64,000 nucleotides of DNA. Source: an uncultured Pseudomonadota bacterium. Its GTDB lineage: Bacteria > Pseudomonadota > Gammaproteobacteria > Methylococcales > Methylomonadaceae. Numbering within the stretch: position 1 is the stretch's first letter; every line of letters starts with the position of its first letter. The position numbers were made by a program, and so were the translations under genes. The notes beneath the pieces were generated by a model. That model saw only the letters and a program-made list of their open reading frames with translations, had not been told where the DNA came from and made no database searches. The stretch spans positions 1 to 64,000 of the forward strand of contig CAIPQN010000033.1 of assembly GCA_903867225.1 (NCBI GenBank), read 5' to 3'. This document shows positions 9,325-16,114 of the stretch, piece after piece.

Positions 9325-10029
9325 TTAAATTTTCGGATTATTTTGTCTTAACCAATAATTTGTTAAGGACAAATAATCATTAGCACCCGAACTATCAGGT
9401 GCGTAATCGAAAATGCTGTAACCATAACCTGGTGATTCAGCAAGCCGCACCGATTTACGAATTACGCCACCAAAAAAATTATCACTAAAACGCTGTGTTA
9501 AACTTTCGCGAGTCTCTCGATGCACAAGCAATCGAGCATCATATCGACACAATAACAAACGCAGTTTTGTGCGTGGAATATTGAATTTCTCCATCGTTTT
9601 AAACAAACGACTTACACCTTGCATACTCAAAAATTCAGGTTCAAGCGGTGTTAAAATCCAATCGGCTTCTACCATCAAACGTGCGACGCTTGAATTCCAA
9701 ACGGGTGGAGCATCAATAACGACAAAACCTTCTGGTTTCATGCGGGAACTCGAAATCTCAGGCTCCGTAGCAGGATTACAATCCCCTGCAATCAATGATA
9801 AATTTTCAGCGATTTCTAACGATTTTCCAGGTTTTCCCGCTAGCCAATCACTAACATTCCAGGCAAAGTCTTCTGCTCTATGACCCAGTGCAGCGGTTAA
9901 ATGAGTTTGTGGATCTAAATCAACTAAGGTCACTGGTGAATTGCCAAAACGCGCCAAACCTGCACCTAAATTCAACGCTGTTGTCGTTTTACCCACACCG
10001 CCTTTTTGATTGAAAATGAGAATATTCAT
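9325..10029 (-). CDS. ParA-like ATPase (chemotaxis cluster positioning)
   Basis: About 234 residues, ParA/MinD fold. It has the deviant Walker A KGGVGKTT near the N-terminus, then VDLDPQ, then VVIDAPP. The ATG at 10029 is chosen over a TTG two codons earlier; neither has a strong ribosome site. It is orphan (no parB next to it) and sits in the operon between cheW and the cytoplasmic receptor gene. In R. sphaeroides the PpfA ATPase from the equivalent position uses the nucleoid to space and segregate cytoplasmic chemoreceptor clusters. The same role is inferred here from gene context, not shown. Confidence 0.88.
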   Translation of the reverse strand: MNILIFNQKGGVGKTTTALNLGAGLARFGNSPVTLVDLDPQTHLTAALGHRAEDFAWNVSDWLAGKPGKSLEIAENLSLIAGDCNPATEPEISSSRMKPEGFVVIDAPPVWNSSVARLMVEADWILTPLEPEFLSMQGVSRLFKTMEKFNIPRTKLRLLLCRYDARLLVHRETRESLTQRFSDNFFGGVIRKSVRLAESPGYGYSIFDYAPDSSGANDYLSLTNYWLRQNNPKI

Positions 10030-10042
10030 GCTCAATTCTCAG

Positions 10043-10588
10043 CTATTCGGATTTAAATGCCGAAAGCGTTTGTTTTAAATCAATAATATGTTCAGAGATT
10101 AAGCATTGTGCATCCAATAAAATGGCAACTTTGCTGCCTTGTTTTCCCAAACCGCGAATCACGCCTTCTCTATTCGTTCCGAATTGTGGCGGTTGATCAA
10201 TTTGGCTTTCAGGAATTTCCATTACTTCGCTCACGTTATCGACAATCAAGCCAATCAGCACACCATTAATATCGAGAACAATAATTACGGTACGTTCGCT
10301 ATACACTTCTTCAGGCATATTGAAGCGTTTACGAACATCCATTACTGGAATAACTTTCCCTCTTAAATTGATGACACCCTTAATAAATGTAGGAACATCG
10401 GGAACTTCCATCACGCGCTGCATTCCAACAATTTCAGTGACGAAATTAATCCCAATGCCATATTCCTCAGCTCCCAAACCAAAAGTGAGATACATGTCGT
10501 TAATATCATTTTCATCGTTAAATACTAAATTAACTTCATCATCGTCAACTTTTCGTTGCGTTGTTTCTTGCTGCGTATCGTTTTGCAT
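10043..10588 (-). CDS. cheW: CheW coupling protein
   Basis: About 181 residues, a CheW/SH3-like domain preceded by a roughly 30-residue acidic tail. Typical segments are YLTFGLGAEEYGI, VIPVMDVRKRF and VILDINGVLIGLIVDNV. CheW bridges receptors and CheA in arrays. The ATG at 10588 is preferred over a GTG two codons upstream because a perfect AGGAGG lies 6 nt before it. It is followed after about 13 nt by the parA-like gene. Confidence 0.93.
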   Translation of the reverse strand: MQNDTQQETTQRKVDDDEVNLVFNDENDINDMYLTFGLGAEEYGIGINFVTEIVGMQRVMEVPDVPTFIKGVINLRGKVIPVMDVRKRFNMPEEVYSERTVIIVLDINGVLIGLIVDNVSEVMEIPESQIDQPPQFGTNREGVIRGLGKQGSKVAILLDAQCLISEHIIDLKQTLSAFKSE

Positions 10589-10624
10589 TTGCACCCTCCT
10601 AAATTTTGTAATGATTCATTTTTA

Positions 10625-11674
10625 TTATCTAAGCGCGTTAATTAACGCTTTAGGGATTTGTTCTAAAGGCAGCAGTTGTTTCACGGCTCCTAAATTTTGT
10701 GCCGCTTTTGGCATACCAAAAACAACGCAAGTCGCTTCATCTTGAGCATAAGTGTGTCCACCAGTTTGACGAATAGCCAACAATCCTTCCGCGCCATCTT
10801 TTCCCATACCTGTTAAAACCGCAGCAGCTACTTTACAAGTTGCTTCACTCGCTATCGAATGAAACAACACATCTACTGCTGGACGACAATAATTAACAAG
10901 CTCGCCTTCTTCTAACTTAATTCGATACTGATTACCCAAACGAATAATTCGCGTATGAAATAAACCACCTGGTGCAATTAAAATTTGTCCTGGAACAACT
11001 AAATCACCGTTTTCAGCTTCCTTTACGCGCATTTGGCATAAATTATTCAGTCGAGTTGCAAATGCCGTCGTAATTCCGCCTGGCATGTGCTGAACAATCA
11101 AAATGGCAGGAGAATCTGCTGCAAAAGTAGGTAAAATCCGACCCAATGCCTCTACGCCGCCTGTTGATGAACCGATAGCAATAATGCCTGTTTTGTCGCA
11201 GGAAGAAGAAACCGATCCCGCTAATCCCCGTGCATTATTACTATGCACTATCTTTTTTACAGTGATGCCCGCCGCCCGCTTAATACGTTGATTGATTTCA
11301 TTTTTTGACATTGCCAAATGGTCAACCGCGTTTAGTGTCGGTTTTGCAATAACATCTACAGCACCTGCTTCTAAAGCATCGAGCGTGATACGCGCTCCTG
11401 CTTGTGTCAGTGAACTGATAATCACTGTTGGAATCGGCATCACTTCCATAAATCGTTTAAGAAACGTAATGCCATCCATACGCGGCATTTCAACATCTAG
11501 CGTAATTACATCTGGATCCAATTCCACCATTAAATCCCGCGCTTTGTAAGGGTCTGCCGCTTCACCAATTACTTCAAGTTCAGGATCTTCTGACATATTA
11601 CGCACGAGCATTTTTCGTACCAAAGCAGAATCATCCACAATTAAAACGCGAATTCGTTTTTTGCTAATAGACAT
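10625..11674 (-). CDS. cheB: CheB protein-glutamate methylesterase
   Basis: 349 residues, the usual CheB length. Receiver domain 1-125 with acceptor Asp60 in ITLDVEMPRMDG; C-terminal methylesterase/deamidase domain with the serine motif IGSSTGGVEAL, the His in VQHMPGG and the Asp in TGMGKDGAEG. It removes methyl groups from chemoreceptors and is activated by phosphorylation. Its start overlaps the end of cheR by 11 nt, so the two opposing enzymes are translationally coupled. Confidence 0.95.
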   Translation of the reverse strand: MSISKKRIRVLIVDDSALVRKMLVRNMSEDPELEVIGEAADPYKARDLMVELDPDVITLDVEMPRMDGITFLKRFMEVMPIPTVIISSLTQAGARITLDALEAGAVDVIAKPTLNAVDHLAMSKNEINQRIKRAAGITVKKIVHSNNARGLAGSVSSSCDKTGIIAIGSSTGGVEALGRILPTFAADSPAILIVQHMPGGITTAFATRLNNLCQMRVKEAENGDLVVPGQILIAPGGLFHTRIIRLGNQYRIKLEEGELVNYCRPAVDVLFHSIASEATCKVAAAVLTGMGKDGAEGLLAIRQTGGHTYAQDEATCVVFGMPKAAQNLGAVKQLLPLEQIPKALINALR

Positions 11675-12491
11675 GATTTATGTCCTTCCGATAAATTCCA
11701 GCCCCAACGTTAATCCAACGCGTTTTGAGATGACGCAATGTCGTGGTTACACTCGTTAAAAGCCAGCCACCGTCTTGGGTTGCGTCGTAGATATTTTCAA
11801 TAATTTCTTGCTGATGCACTTCGTCAAAGTAATAAAGTACGTTTCGACAAAAAACAACGTCAAATAATCGTATAAAAGGGTACGGGGCAGTTTTTAAATT
11901 CATATTTCGGAAAGTACACAAGTTACGAATCTGTTTATTAACACGATACTGTCCGTCACCCACTGATTCAAAATAGCGTTTTACAATATCGTCTGCCGTA
12001 TGTTCAATAGCGGTTCGACGGTAAATTGCGAGTTCAGCGTGAGCAATTACTTGCTTATTAATATCTGTTCCTAAAATACTTAAATTGTTTCGCGCCCATT
12101 CCATACCTTTCGCTTCAGTAGCAATCATTGCGATTGTATAGGCTTCATCGCCCGTCGAAGCCGCCGCACTCCAAATACGCACATCCTCTTTGTTCAACGT
12201 CGGCAAAATGAAATCTCGGAAATAATCAAGCACTTGTGGTTCACGAAAAAAATAAGTGTGATTGGTAGAAGCGGCATCGATAACCTGTGAATGTAATTCA
12301 CGCAAATCAGGATTTTCAAGGGCATTAGCTAATTCAAATAAATTAGAAAATTCTTGAGTTTCACAAACGTGCATTAATCGTTGCAGTAATAATTCTTGTT
12401 TTTTTTCGGGATAGTGCATGCCGCAACGCTTATTTAACCAAGCGCGAATACGATTAAATGCAGAAGCATCTGAAGTCATATAAATTGCCAT
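11664..12491 (-). CDS. cheR: CheR chemoreceptor methyltransferase
   Basis: 275 residues with an N-terminal helical domain and an SAM-binding domain. Visible signatures are IWSAAASTGDEAYTIAM (SAM motif I), LGTDIN, and FDVVFCRNVLYYF. CheR methylates glutamates on MCP signalling domains using S-adenosylmethionine. The start overlaps the upstream cheA stop by one base (TAATG), a coupled arrangement. It is the only CheR seen here, so it presumably serves the cytoplasmic receptor of the operon. Confidence 0.95.
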   Translation of the reverse strand: MAIYMTSDASAFNRIRAWLNKRCGMHYPEKKQELLLQRLMHVCETQEFSNLFELANALENPDLRELHSQVIDAASTNHTYFFREPQVLDYFRDFILPTLNKEDVRIWSAAASTGDEAYTIAMIATEAKGMEWARNNLSILGTDINKQVIAHAELAIYRRTAIEHTADDIVKRYFESVGDGQYRVNKQIRNLCTFRNMNLKTAPYPFIRLFDVVFCRNVLYYFDEVHQQEIIENIYDATQDGGWLLTSVTTTLRHLKTRWINVGAGIYRKDINHVY

Positions 12492-13708
12492 TATGTTTTC
12501 CCTGAAATGAGTTGTTCACAATCTAATACCGTAGCAACTTCGCCTGTTCCCAACAACGCACACCCCATGCTTGCACGAATTTTTCCTAAAGAAGGCGGTA
12601 ACGGTTTCATGACGACTTGTTGTTGATCAAAAATTTCATCAACAGGCAAACCAATTTGACCTTGGCTGGTTGTAAAAATAACGATAATTTGCGAGATGAG
12701 TGGAATTTTCTCTTGGGTCGCCTCACCGTAAAATTCGTCCAACCGACAAATTGGAATAAAACAATCGCGTACTTTGACAACTTCTGAACTGTCATCGGCA
12801 GAAATGTGCGTAATTTGAGAATCGAGCGGTTGAAAGATTTCACTAACTACGTCAATTGGCGTGGCATAAAGACGATTACCGACGCGCATTACTAAACTAT
12901 CAAGAAATGCCAACGTGAGTGGAATCGATAACGTGACGCGTGCGCCCACGCCTGTTTCACTGTGAATCGCAATTCGTCCACGCAATTCTTTGATGGTGTT
13001 ATTTAAAACATCCATGCCCACGCCGCGCCCAGAAAGGTTTGTGACCGCTTCCGCCGTTGAAAATCCTGGTTGAAAAATCACTTTCCAAAGCACATCGTTA
13101 GGCGGTTCTTCGGTTGCACCAAATAATCCACGTTCCCGCGCTCGCGCTAAAATTCGTTCACGATGCAAACCACCGCCATCATCAGCAATGGTGATGTTAA
13201 TGTCGCCACCGACTTGCGTTGCCGATAACGTAATCGTGCCGACTTCAGGTTTTCCGACTGCAATGCGATTGGCGGTAGATTCCAAACCATGATCCGCTGA
13301 ATTACGCACAATATGGACTAAAGGCTCATAAAGTCTATCAACAACGACTTTATCAATTTCAAGATCTTCACCGATAAGTACCAAATTGATTTTTTTGTTA
13401 GTTTGGCGTTCTAATTCGCGAATCATACGGCGCATTCGTCGAAAAACTTCGCCCACTTCAACTTGACGTAATTCTGTCGAAATTTCTTGAATTTCACGCA
13501 CAATCATTTTTAAACGATGAGCGGATTTTTCAAATTCGTCTAATTCCAAACCTTGCAATTCGGAACAGTTGATAGTTTCCGATACACTCAAACCAAGTTC
13601 GCCGACTATGTCCATTAGTCGTGATACTTTTTCAGCTGGCACGCGCAAAAAGGCAGTTTGTTGTGCGCTAGACGTACTGGATGTGTCACTATCGGCTTCA
13701 TTACTCAT
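12491..13708 (-). CDS. CheA-type histidine kinase lacking Hpt (P1) domain
   Basis: 405 residues, first gene of the operon. It holds a dimerisation segment (about 20-105), a full HATPase with N-box VHIVRNSADHGLE, G1 box DDGGG and G2 box SGRGVGMDV, and a C-terminal CheW-like domain. No Hpt or P2 domain precedes it; the protein starts about 20 residues before the dimerisation domain. It therefore has no phosphorylatable His of its own and must act in trans, most simply on His48 of the 1342-residue protein. This resembles CheA4/CheA3 of R. sphaeroides. The ATG at 13708 is preferred to a TTG one codon before. Confidence 0.9.
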   Translation of the reverse strand: MSNEADSDTSSTSSAQQTAFLRVPAEKVSRLMDIVGELGLSVSETINCSELQGLELDEFEKSAHRLKMIVREIQEISTELRQVEVGEVFRRMRRMIRELERQTNKKINLVLIGEDLEIDKVVVDRLYEPLVHIVRNSADHGLESTANRIAVGKPEVGTITLSATQVGGDINITIADDGGGLHRERILARARERGLFGATEEPPNDVLWKVIFQPGFSTAEAVTNLSGRGVGMDVLNNTIKELRGRIAIHSETGVGARVTLSIPLTLAFLDSLVMRVGNRLYATPIDVVSEIFQPLDSQITHISADDSSEVVKVRDCFIPICRLDEFYGEATQEKIPLISQIIVIFTTSQGQIGLPVDEIFDQQQVVMKPLPPSLGKIRASMGCALLGTGEVATVLDCEQLISGKT

Positions 13709-13819
13709 CAATTTATTCTCATTTGTAAAACACAGTTAAATTTTTAAATCCAGTTATTGGCGGAAATATTTTTTAAATAATAAATATACTTATAATTTAT
13801 CAGGTAATAGATAATATTC

Positions 13820-13843
13820 CTACTACTACTACTACTACTACTA
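13820..13843. repeat. (CTA)8 microsatellite upstream of che operon
   Basis: Eight uninterrupted CTA units lie about 110 bp upstream of the first che gene (TAG repeats on the operon strand), in AT-rich non-coding DNA that should contain the operon promoter. Such tracts can change length by slippage and shift promoter spacing. No clear -35/-10 pair was assigned. Confidence 0.9.
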
Positions 13844-13946
13844 GGTATTTTTTGAATTCAATTTCCAATCGTTGAATGGATAAATAAAGCAATTTCATTG
13901 CCATGGTGTCGCAGATTGTTGATTTCATCAATTTCATAAACAAACG

Positions 13947-14128
13947 AACTCCATTGAGCGTTGTGTTTTATTTGTAGACGGTTCATTGCTCTCCAGAGCA
14001 ATAGTTGCAGCACGGCATTGGAACGCGCTGAAAATAATTTGACTGCCGCTGCGCGAGATTTAGGTAACACGCGTGAAACACTGCGTTATCGAGTGAAAAA
14101 ATATCAATTAAAAAGTATTGATGTGTAA
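13947..14128 (+). pseudogene. Relic of a sigma-54 activator C-terminus (AAA end + Fis HTH)
   Basis: One frame from 13947 reads NSIERCVLFVDGSLL, matching the stretch after VREL in NtrC-type AAA+ domains. A second frame from 14015 reads LERAENNLTAAARDLGNTRE and then TLRYRVKKY, a Fis-type helix-turn-helix ending at TAA 14126-14128. The two pieces are in different frames and nothing recognisable precedes them, so this is a decayed fragment of an enhancer-binding regulator. The NtrX-like gene at 39780 is a different protein. The rest of 13709-14205 holds the microsatellite and the iscR promoter. Confidence 0.65.
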
Positions 14129-14136
14129 TTGTTTCG

Positions 14137-14168
14137 ATAGTTGACTATTTTGCTAGGTTAAGTATATT
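14137..14168 (+). promoter_or_regulatory. iscR promoter with IscR-like operator
   Basis: TTGACT (14141-14146) and TATATT (14163-14168) are 16 bp apart, 38 bp before the iscR ATG. The same stretch starts with ATAGTTGACT and ends with TTAAGTAT (14137-14165), resembling the two arms of a type-1 IscR site, but with about four extra bases between the arms. Autorepression by the [2Fe-2S] form is known for IscR; here it is inferred from the partial match. Confidence 0.6.
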
Positions 14169-14205
14169 AAACGTAATTCTCCATATTTTTACTAAGGATT
14201 TTATT

Positions 14206-14676
14206 ATGCGTTTAACTACAAAAGGTCGTTATGCTGTAACTGCGATGCTCGATTTAGCACTTCACAGTCAAGAAAAACCCGTGACACTCACTGAAATTGC
14301 GGCACGACAAACTATTTCGTTATCCTATTTAGAGCAACTTTTTGCACGGTTGCGAAAAGCCGATATTGTACGAGGTGTTCGGGGACCTGGCGGTGGTTAT
14401 CAACTCAGTCAAAACCCACAAAAAGTTACTGTCGCGGCGGTTATTGAAGCAGTAAATGATTCGATTGATTCTCGCAAATGTGGCGGTGAAGCGAATTGCC
14501 AACAAGAAAGCATGTGTTTAACGCATGATTTGTGGACAGGGTTAAGCGAACATATTTATGGTTATTTATCGAACGTTACGCTGGCAGATTTGATTCAAAA
14601 AGGTAATGAACGTCGTAACACAGAGCAAAATGATGAGAGCATTGTGACTATTAAAAAAATGCAAAATTTGGGATAG
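14206..14676 (+). CDS. iscR: IscR, Rrf2-family iron-sulfur transcription regulator
   Basis: 156 residues. Winged helix-turn-helix at the N-terminus ([18 protein letters not shown], then [12 protein letters not shown]), followed by the cluster ligands Cys92, Cys98, Cys104 and His107, at the positions known for E. coli IscR. IscR senses Fe-S status through a [2Fe-2S] cluster and controls Fe-S biogenesis genes. Unlike the common iscR-iscS-iscU order, no isc gene follows; the next genes are on the other strand. Either the isc operon is elsewhere or this is a related Rrf2 regulator. Confidence 0.9.
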   Translation: MRLTTKGRYAVTAMLDLALHSQEKPVTLTEIAARQTISLSYLEQLFARLRKADIVRGVRGPGGGYQLSQNPQKVTVAAVIEAVNDSIDSRKCGGEANCQQESMCLTHDLWTGLSEHIYGYLSNVTLADLIQKGNERRNTEQNDESIVTIKKMQNLG

Positions 14677-14719
14677 TTTTTTTTCGCCTGTTCATAAAAA
14701 TCAACGTTTTATCACAAAC

Positions 14720-14756
14720 AAAAAAACCGCCCTTCGCGTTTCTACAAAGGGCGGTT
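14720..14756 (-). terminator. Rho-independent terminator, minus strand
   Basis: AACCGCCCTT (14725-14734) pairs perfectly with AAGGGCGGTT (14747-14756) across a 12-nt loop. On the minus strand the stem is followed by seven T (A-run 14720-14726), so it would stop transcription coming from vapC and the RTX genes. Confidence 0.75.
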
Positions 14757-14891
14757 AAAGCAAATCCCCCAGCCTTTCAGGCTGCCCCCTTTAAAAAGGG
14801 GGCGAAAGATTAAAAAACGTGCTTTTGATTTTAATGGTTTTCTCCCTTTTTGAAGGGAGAGGCACGAAGTGCAGAGTGGGATTTGCTTTAA
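14755..14891. mobile_element. 137-bp MITE-like inverted-repeat element
   Basis: A perfect 14-bp terminal inverted repeat (TTAAAGCAAATCCC at 14755-14768 and its complement at 14878-14891) bounds 137 bp. The interior contains further short inverted repeats (CCCCCTTT...AAAGGGGG, and CTCCCTTTTTGAAGGGAG). It encodes nothing. The structure fits a non-autonomous element or folded intergenic repeat; no target duplication was recognised. It separates the minus-strand terminator from vapC. Confidence 0.65.
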
Positions 14892-14905
14892 ACCCTCACC
14901 ACCGA

Positions 14906-14926
14906 CAACACAAAATCATCCGCCGT
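14906..14926. repeat. 21-bp direct repeat, copy distal to vapC
   Basis: Identical to 15566-15586. On the minus strand it encodes TADDFVL, the same peptide as the C-terminus of the RTX protein, so it is a remnant of a second RTX 3' end. TTAAAGCC also recurs a few bases beyond both copies. The two copies flank the vapBC pair. Confidence 0.85.
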
Positions 14927-14932
14927 CACAAC

Positions 14933-15325
14933 TTAAAGCCCATAAATTTTCACCGACGTATAAAGTTTGATTTTGCTGTCCACTGTGACGATAGGCATAT
15001 TTTCTACCATCGCCTGAGCAATCAACAATCGGTCAAATGGGTCATTGTGATGATGTTCCAATTTTTCCAACGCATAAATGTGAGCTAACTCAATCGGCAG
15101 CAACTTCAAATCATTGTCGCGCTGTTGAGTTTCAATCATTTTGTGCAACGGCACATTCATATCCAACTTTCCCAAATTCGTTTTTATCTGAATTTCCCAC
15201 GGCGAAACATGACTTAAAAACAACGTATTCGCCGAATCCTTGCAAAGCTCGAGTAAATCAAACGGCAATTTTTCGGGCGATTGATTCAACCACAGAAAAA
15301 TATGCGTATCGAGCAACAAATTCAC
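14933..15325 (-). CDS. vapC: VapC-type PIN-domain toxin
   Basis: 130 residues, one PIN domain. The acidic catalytic set is visible: Asp6 in LLLDTHIFLW, Glu44 in PWEIQIK, Asp95/Asp98 in NDPFDRLLIAQA, and Asp116 in VTVDSK. PIN toxins are Mg-dependent RNases, usually neutralised by a small antitoxin from the gene just upstream. Here the upstream gene overlaps by 4 bp. Its RNA target cannot be told. The pair lies directly behind an RTX gene and between direct repeats. Confidence 0.9.
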   Translation of the reverse strand: MNLLLDTHIFLWLNQSPEKLPFDLLELCKDSANTLFLSHVSPWEIQIKTNLGKLDMNVPLHKMIETQQRDNDLKLLPIELAHIYALEKLEHHHNDPFDRLLIAQAMVENMPIVTVDSKIKLYTSVKIYGL

Positions 15326-15549
15326 GCTGATTCACCCAGCCAAAAATCTAACGGCAATTCATCATCAAAATCATCTGCAATTTGCATTTGTCCACGATAT
15401 TGCCCAAACACCCGTTTTTTCACGGCATTCGGTTTATGTAAATTTTGTGTTAATTGTGCCATCAATGTCATTTGTGATTCGACGTTGTGAATGTATTGCT
15501 GAACAATCGCAGGCGGCAAATTGTCAGGTACGTTAATGGTTATTTGCAT
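15322..15549 (-). CDS. vapB: VapB-type antitoxin partner of VapC
   Basis: 75-residue small protein: MQITINVPDNLPP start, a helical middle, then an acidic tail with ADDFDDELPLDFW. The short beta-strand opening followed by an acidic, hydrophobic tail resembles DUF2281-like antitoxins that cap PIN toxins. AAAGGAG lies 6 nt before the ATG, inside the end of the RTX gene whose stop is 1 nt upstream. Called antitoxin mainly from its 4-bp overlap with vapC; family membership is moderately certain. Confidence 0.78.
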   Translation of the reverse strand: MQITINVPDNLPPAIVQQYIHNVESQMTLMAQLTQNLHKPNAVKKRVFGQYRGQMQIADDFDDELPLDFWLGESA

Positions 15550-15550
15550 T

Positions 15551-16114
15551 TCAAACTCCTTTCACCAACACAAAATCATCCGCCGTTAAATTCTTAAAGC
15601 CAGTCAATTCGATCTCCATTTCGGTGGTTTTCGGGTCGTTGTCGAGGTTCAATTTTACAATCGTGGTCGAATTCACAAAATCCATTTCATAACGCACTTG
15701 ATTGATTGCACTAAACGCTTTCGTGCCAACAAAACTCAACGTGCCACCCGCAATCGCGCTTAAATCCATGACTTCGCCAACGACAGAAACATCAAAATCG
15801 GTAATGATGTCGCGGTTGCCAATGCCTACGCTTGAATCAATCACGGTGAAAATAAATGTGTCTGCACCACTGCCACCATTCAAATTATCAACGCCCATTC
15901 CTCCATTTAATATATCGTTTCCTATGTGACCAGACAAAGTGTCATTTCCCGCGCCGCCAATTAGCGGGATTTGACCTACCGTCGCGCCTGTAGACACTTG
16001 AACAGGATTTGAACCAATAGGTAAACCGTTAGAACCTTTTAGCTGGTAGGCTGCGGTAGGCTCAGTTTTTATAGTATCAGGGTTAGTTAGTGTCGAAGCT
16101 CTTGGCGTTGTCAC
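15551..16114 (-). CDS. RTX protein C-terminal part (frameshifted from the gene upstream)
   Basis: 187 residues from a weak GTG start. It contains RTX nonapeptides (GGAGNDTLSG, GNDILNGG, GSGADTFIF) followed by a C-terminal type I secretion region with ITDFD and LTADDFVLVKG. The frame is open well upstream of the GTG, giving KKTPDTGIAALAKTINDE, and runs beside the tail of the preceding gene. Adding one A to the A5 run near 16170 would join the two into one protein of about 735 residues. It is best read as the secretion-signal half of a split RTX protein, secreted by a type I system not present here. Confidence 0.75.
   Translation of the reverse strand: MTTPRASTLTNPDTIKTEPTAAYQLKGSNGLPIGSNPVQVSTGATVGQIPLIGGAGNDTLSGHIGNDILNGGMGVDNLNGGSGADTFIFTVIDSSVGIGNRDIITDFDVSVVGEVMDLSAIAGGTLSFVGTKAFSAINQVRYEMDFVNSTTIVKLNLDNDPKTTEMEIELTGFKNLTADDFVLVKGV
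15566..15586. repeat. 21-bp direct repeat, copy in RTX 3' end
   Basis: Second copy of the repeat at 14906-14926, lying in the last codons of the RTX gene. The copies are 660 bp apart with vapB and vapC between them. Confidence 0.85.

Noticed and set aside
13858-14070. 70-codon minus-strand open frame
   Set aside because: It is antisense to the sigma-54 activator relic, whose plus-strand translation is recognisable, while this peptide is not.
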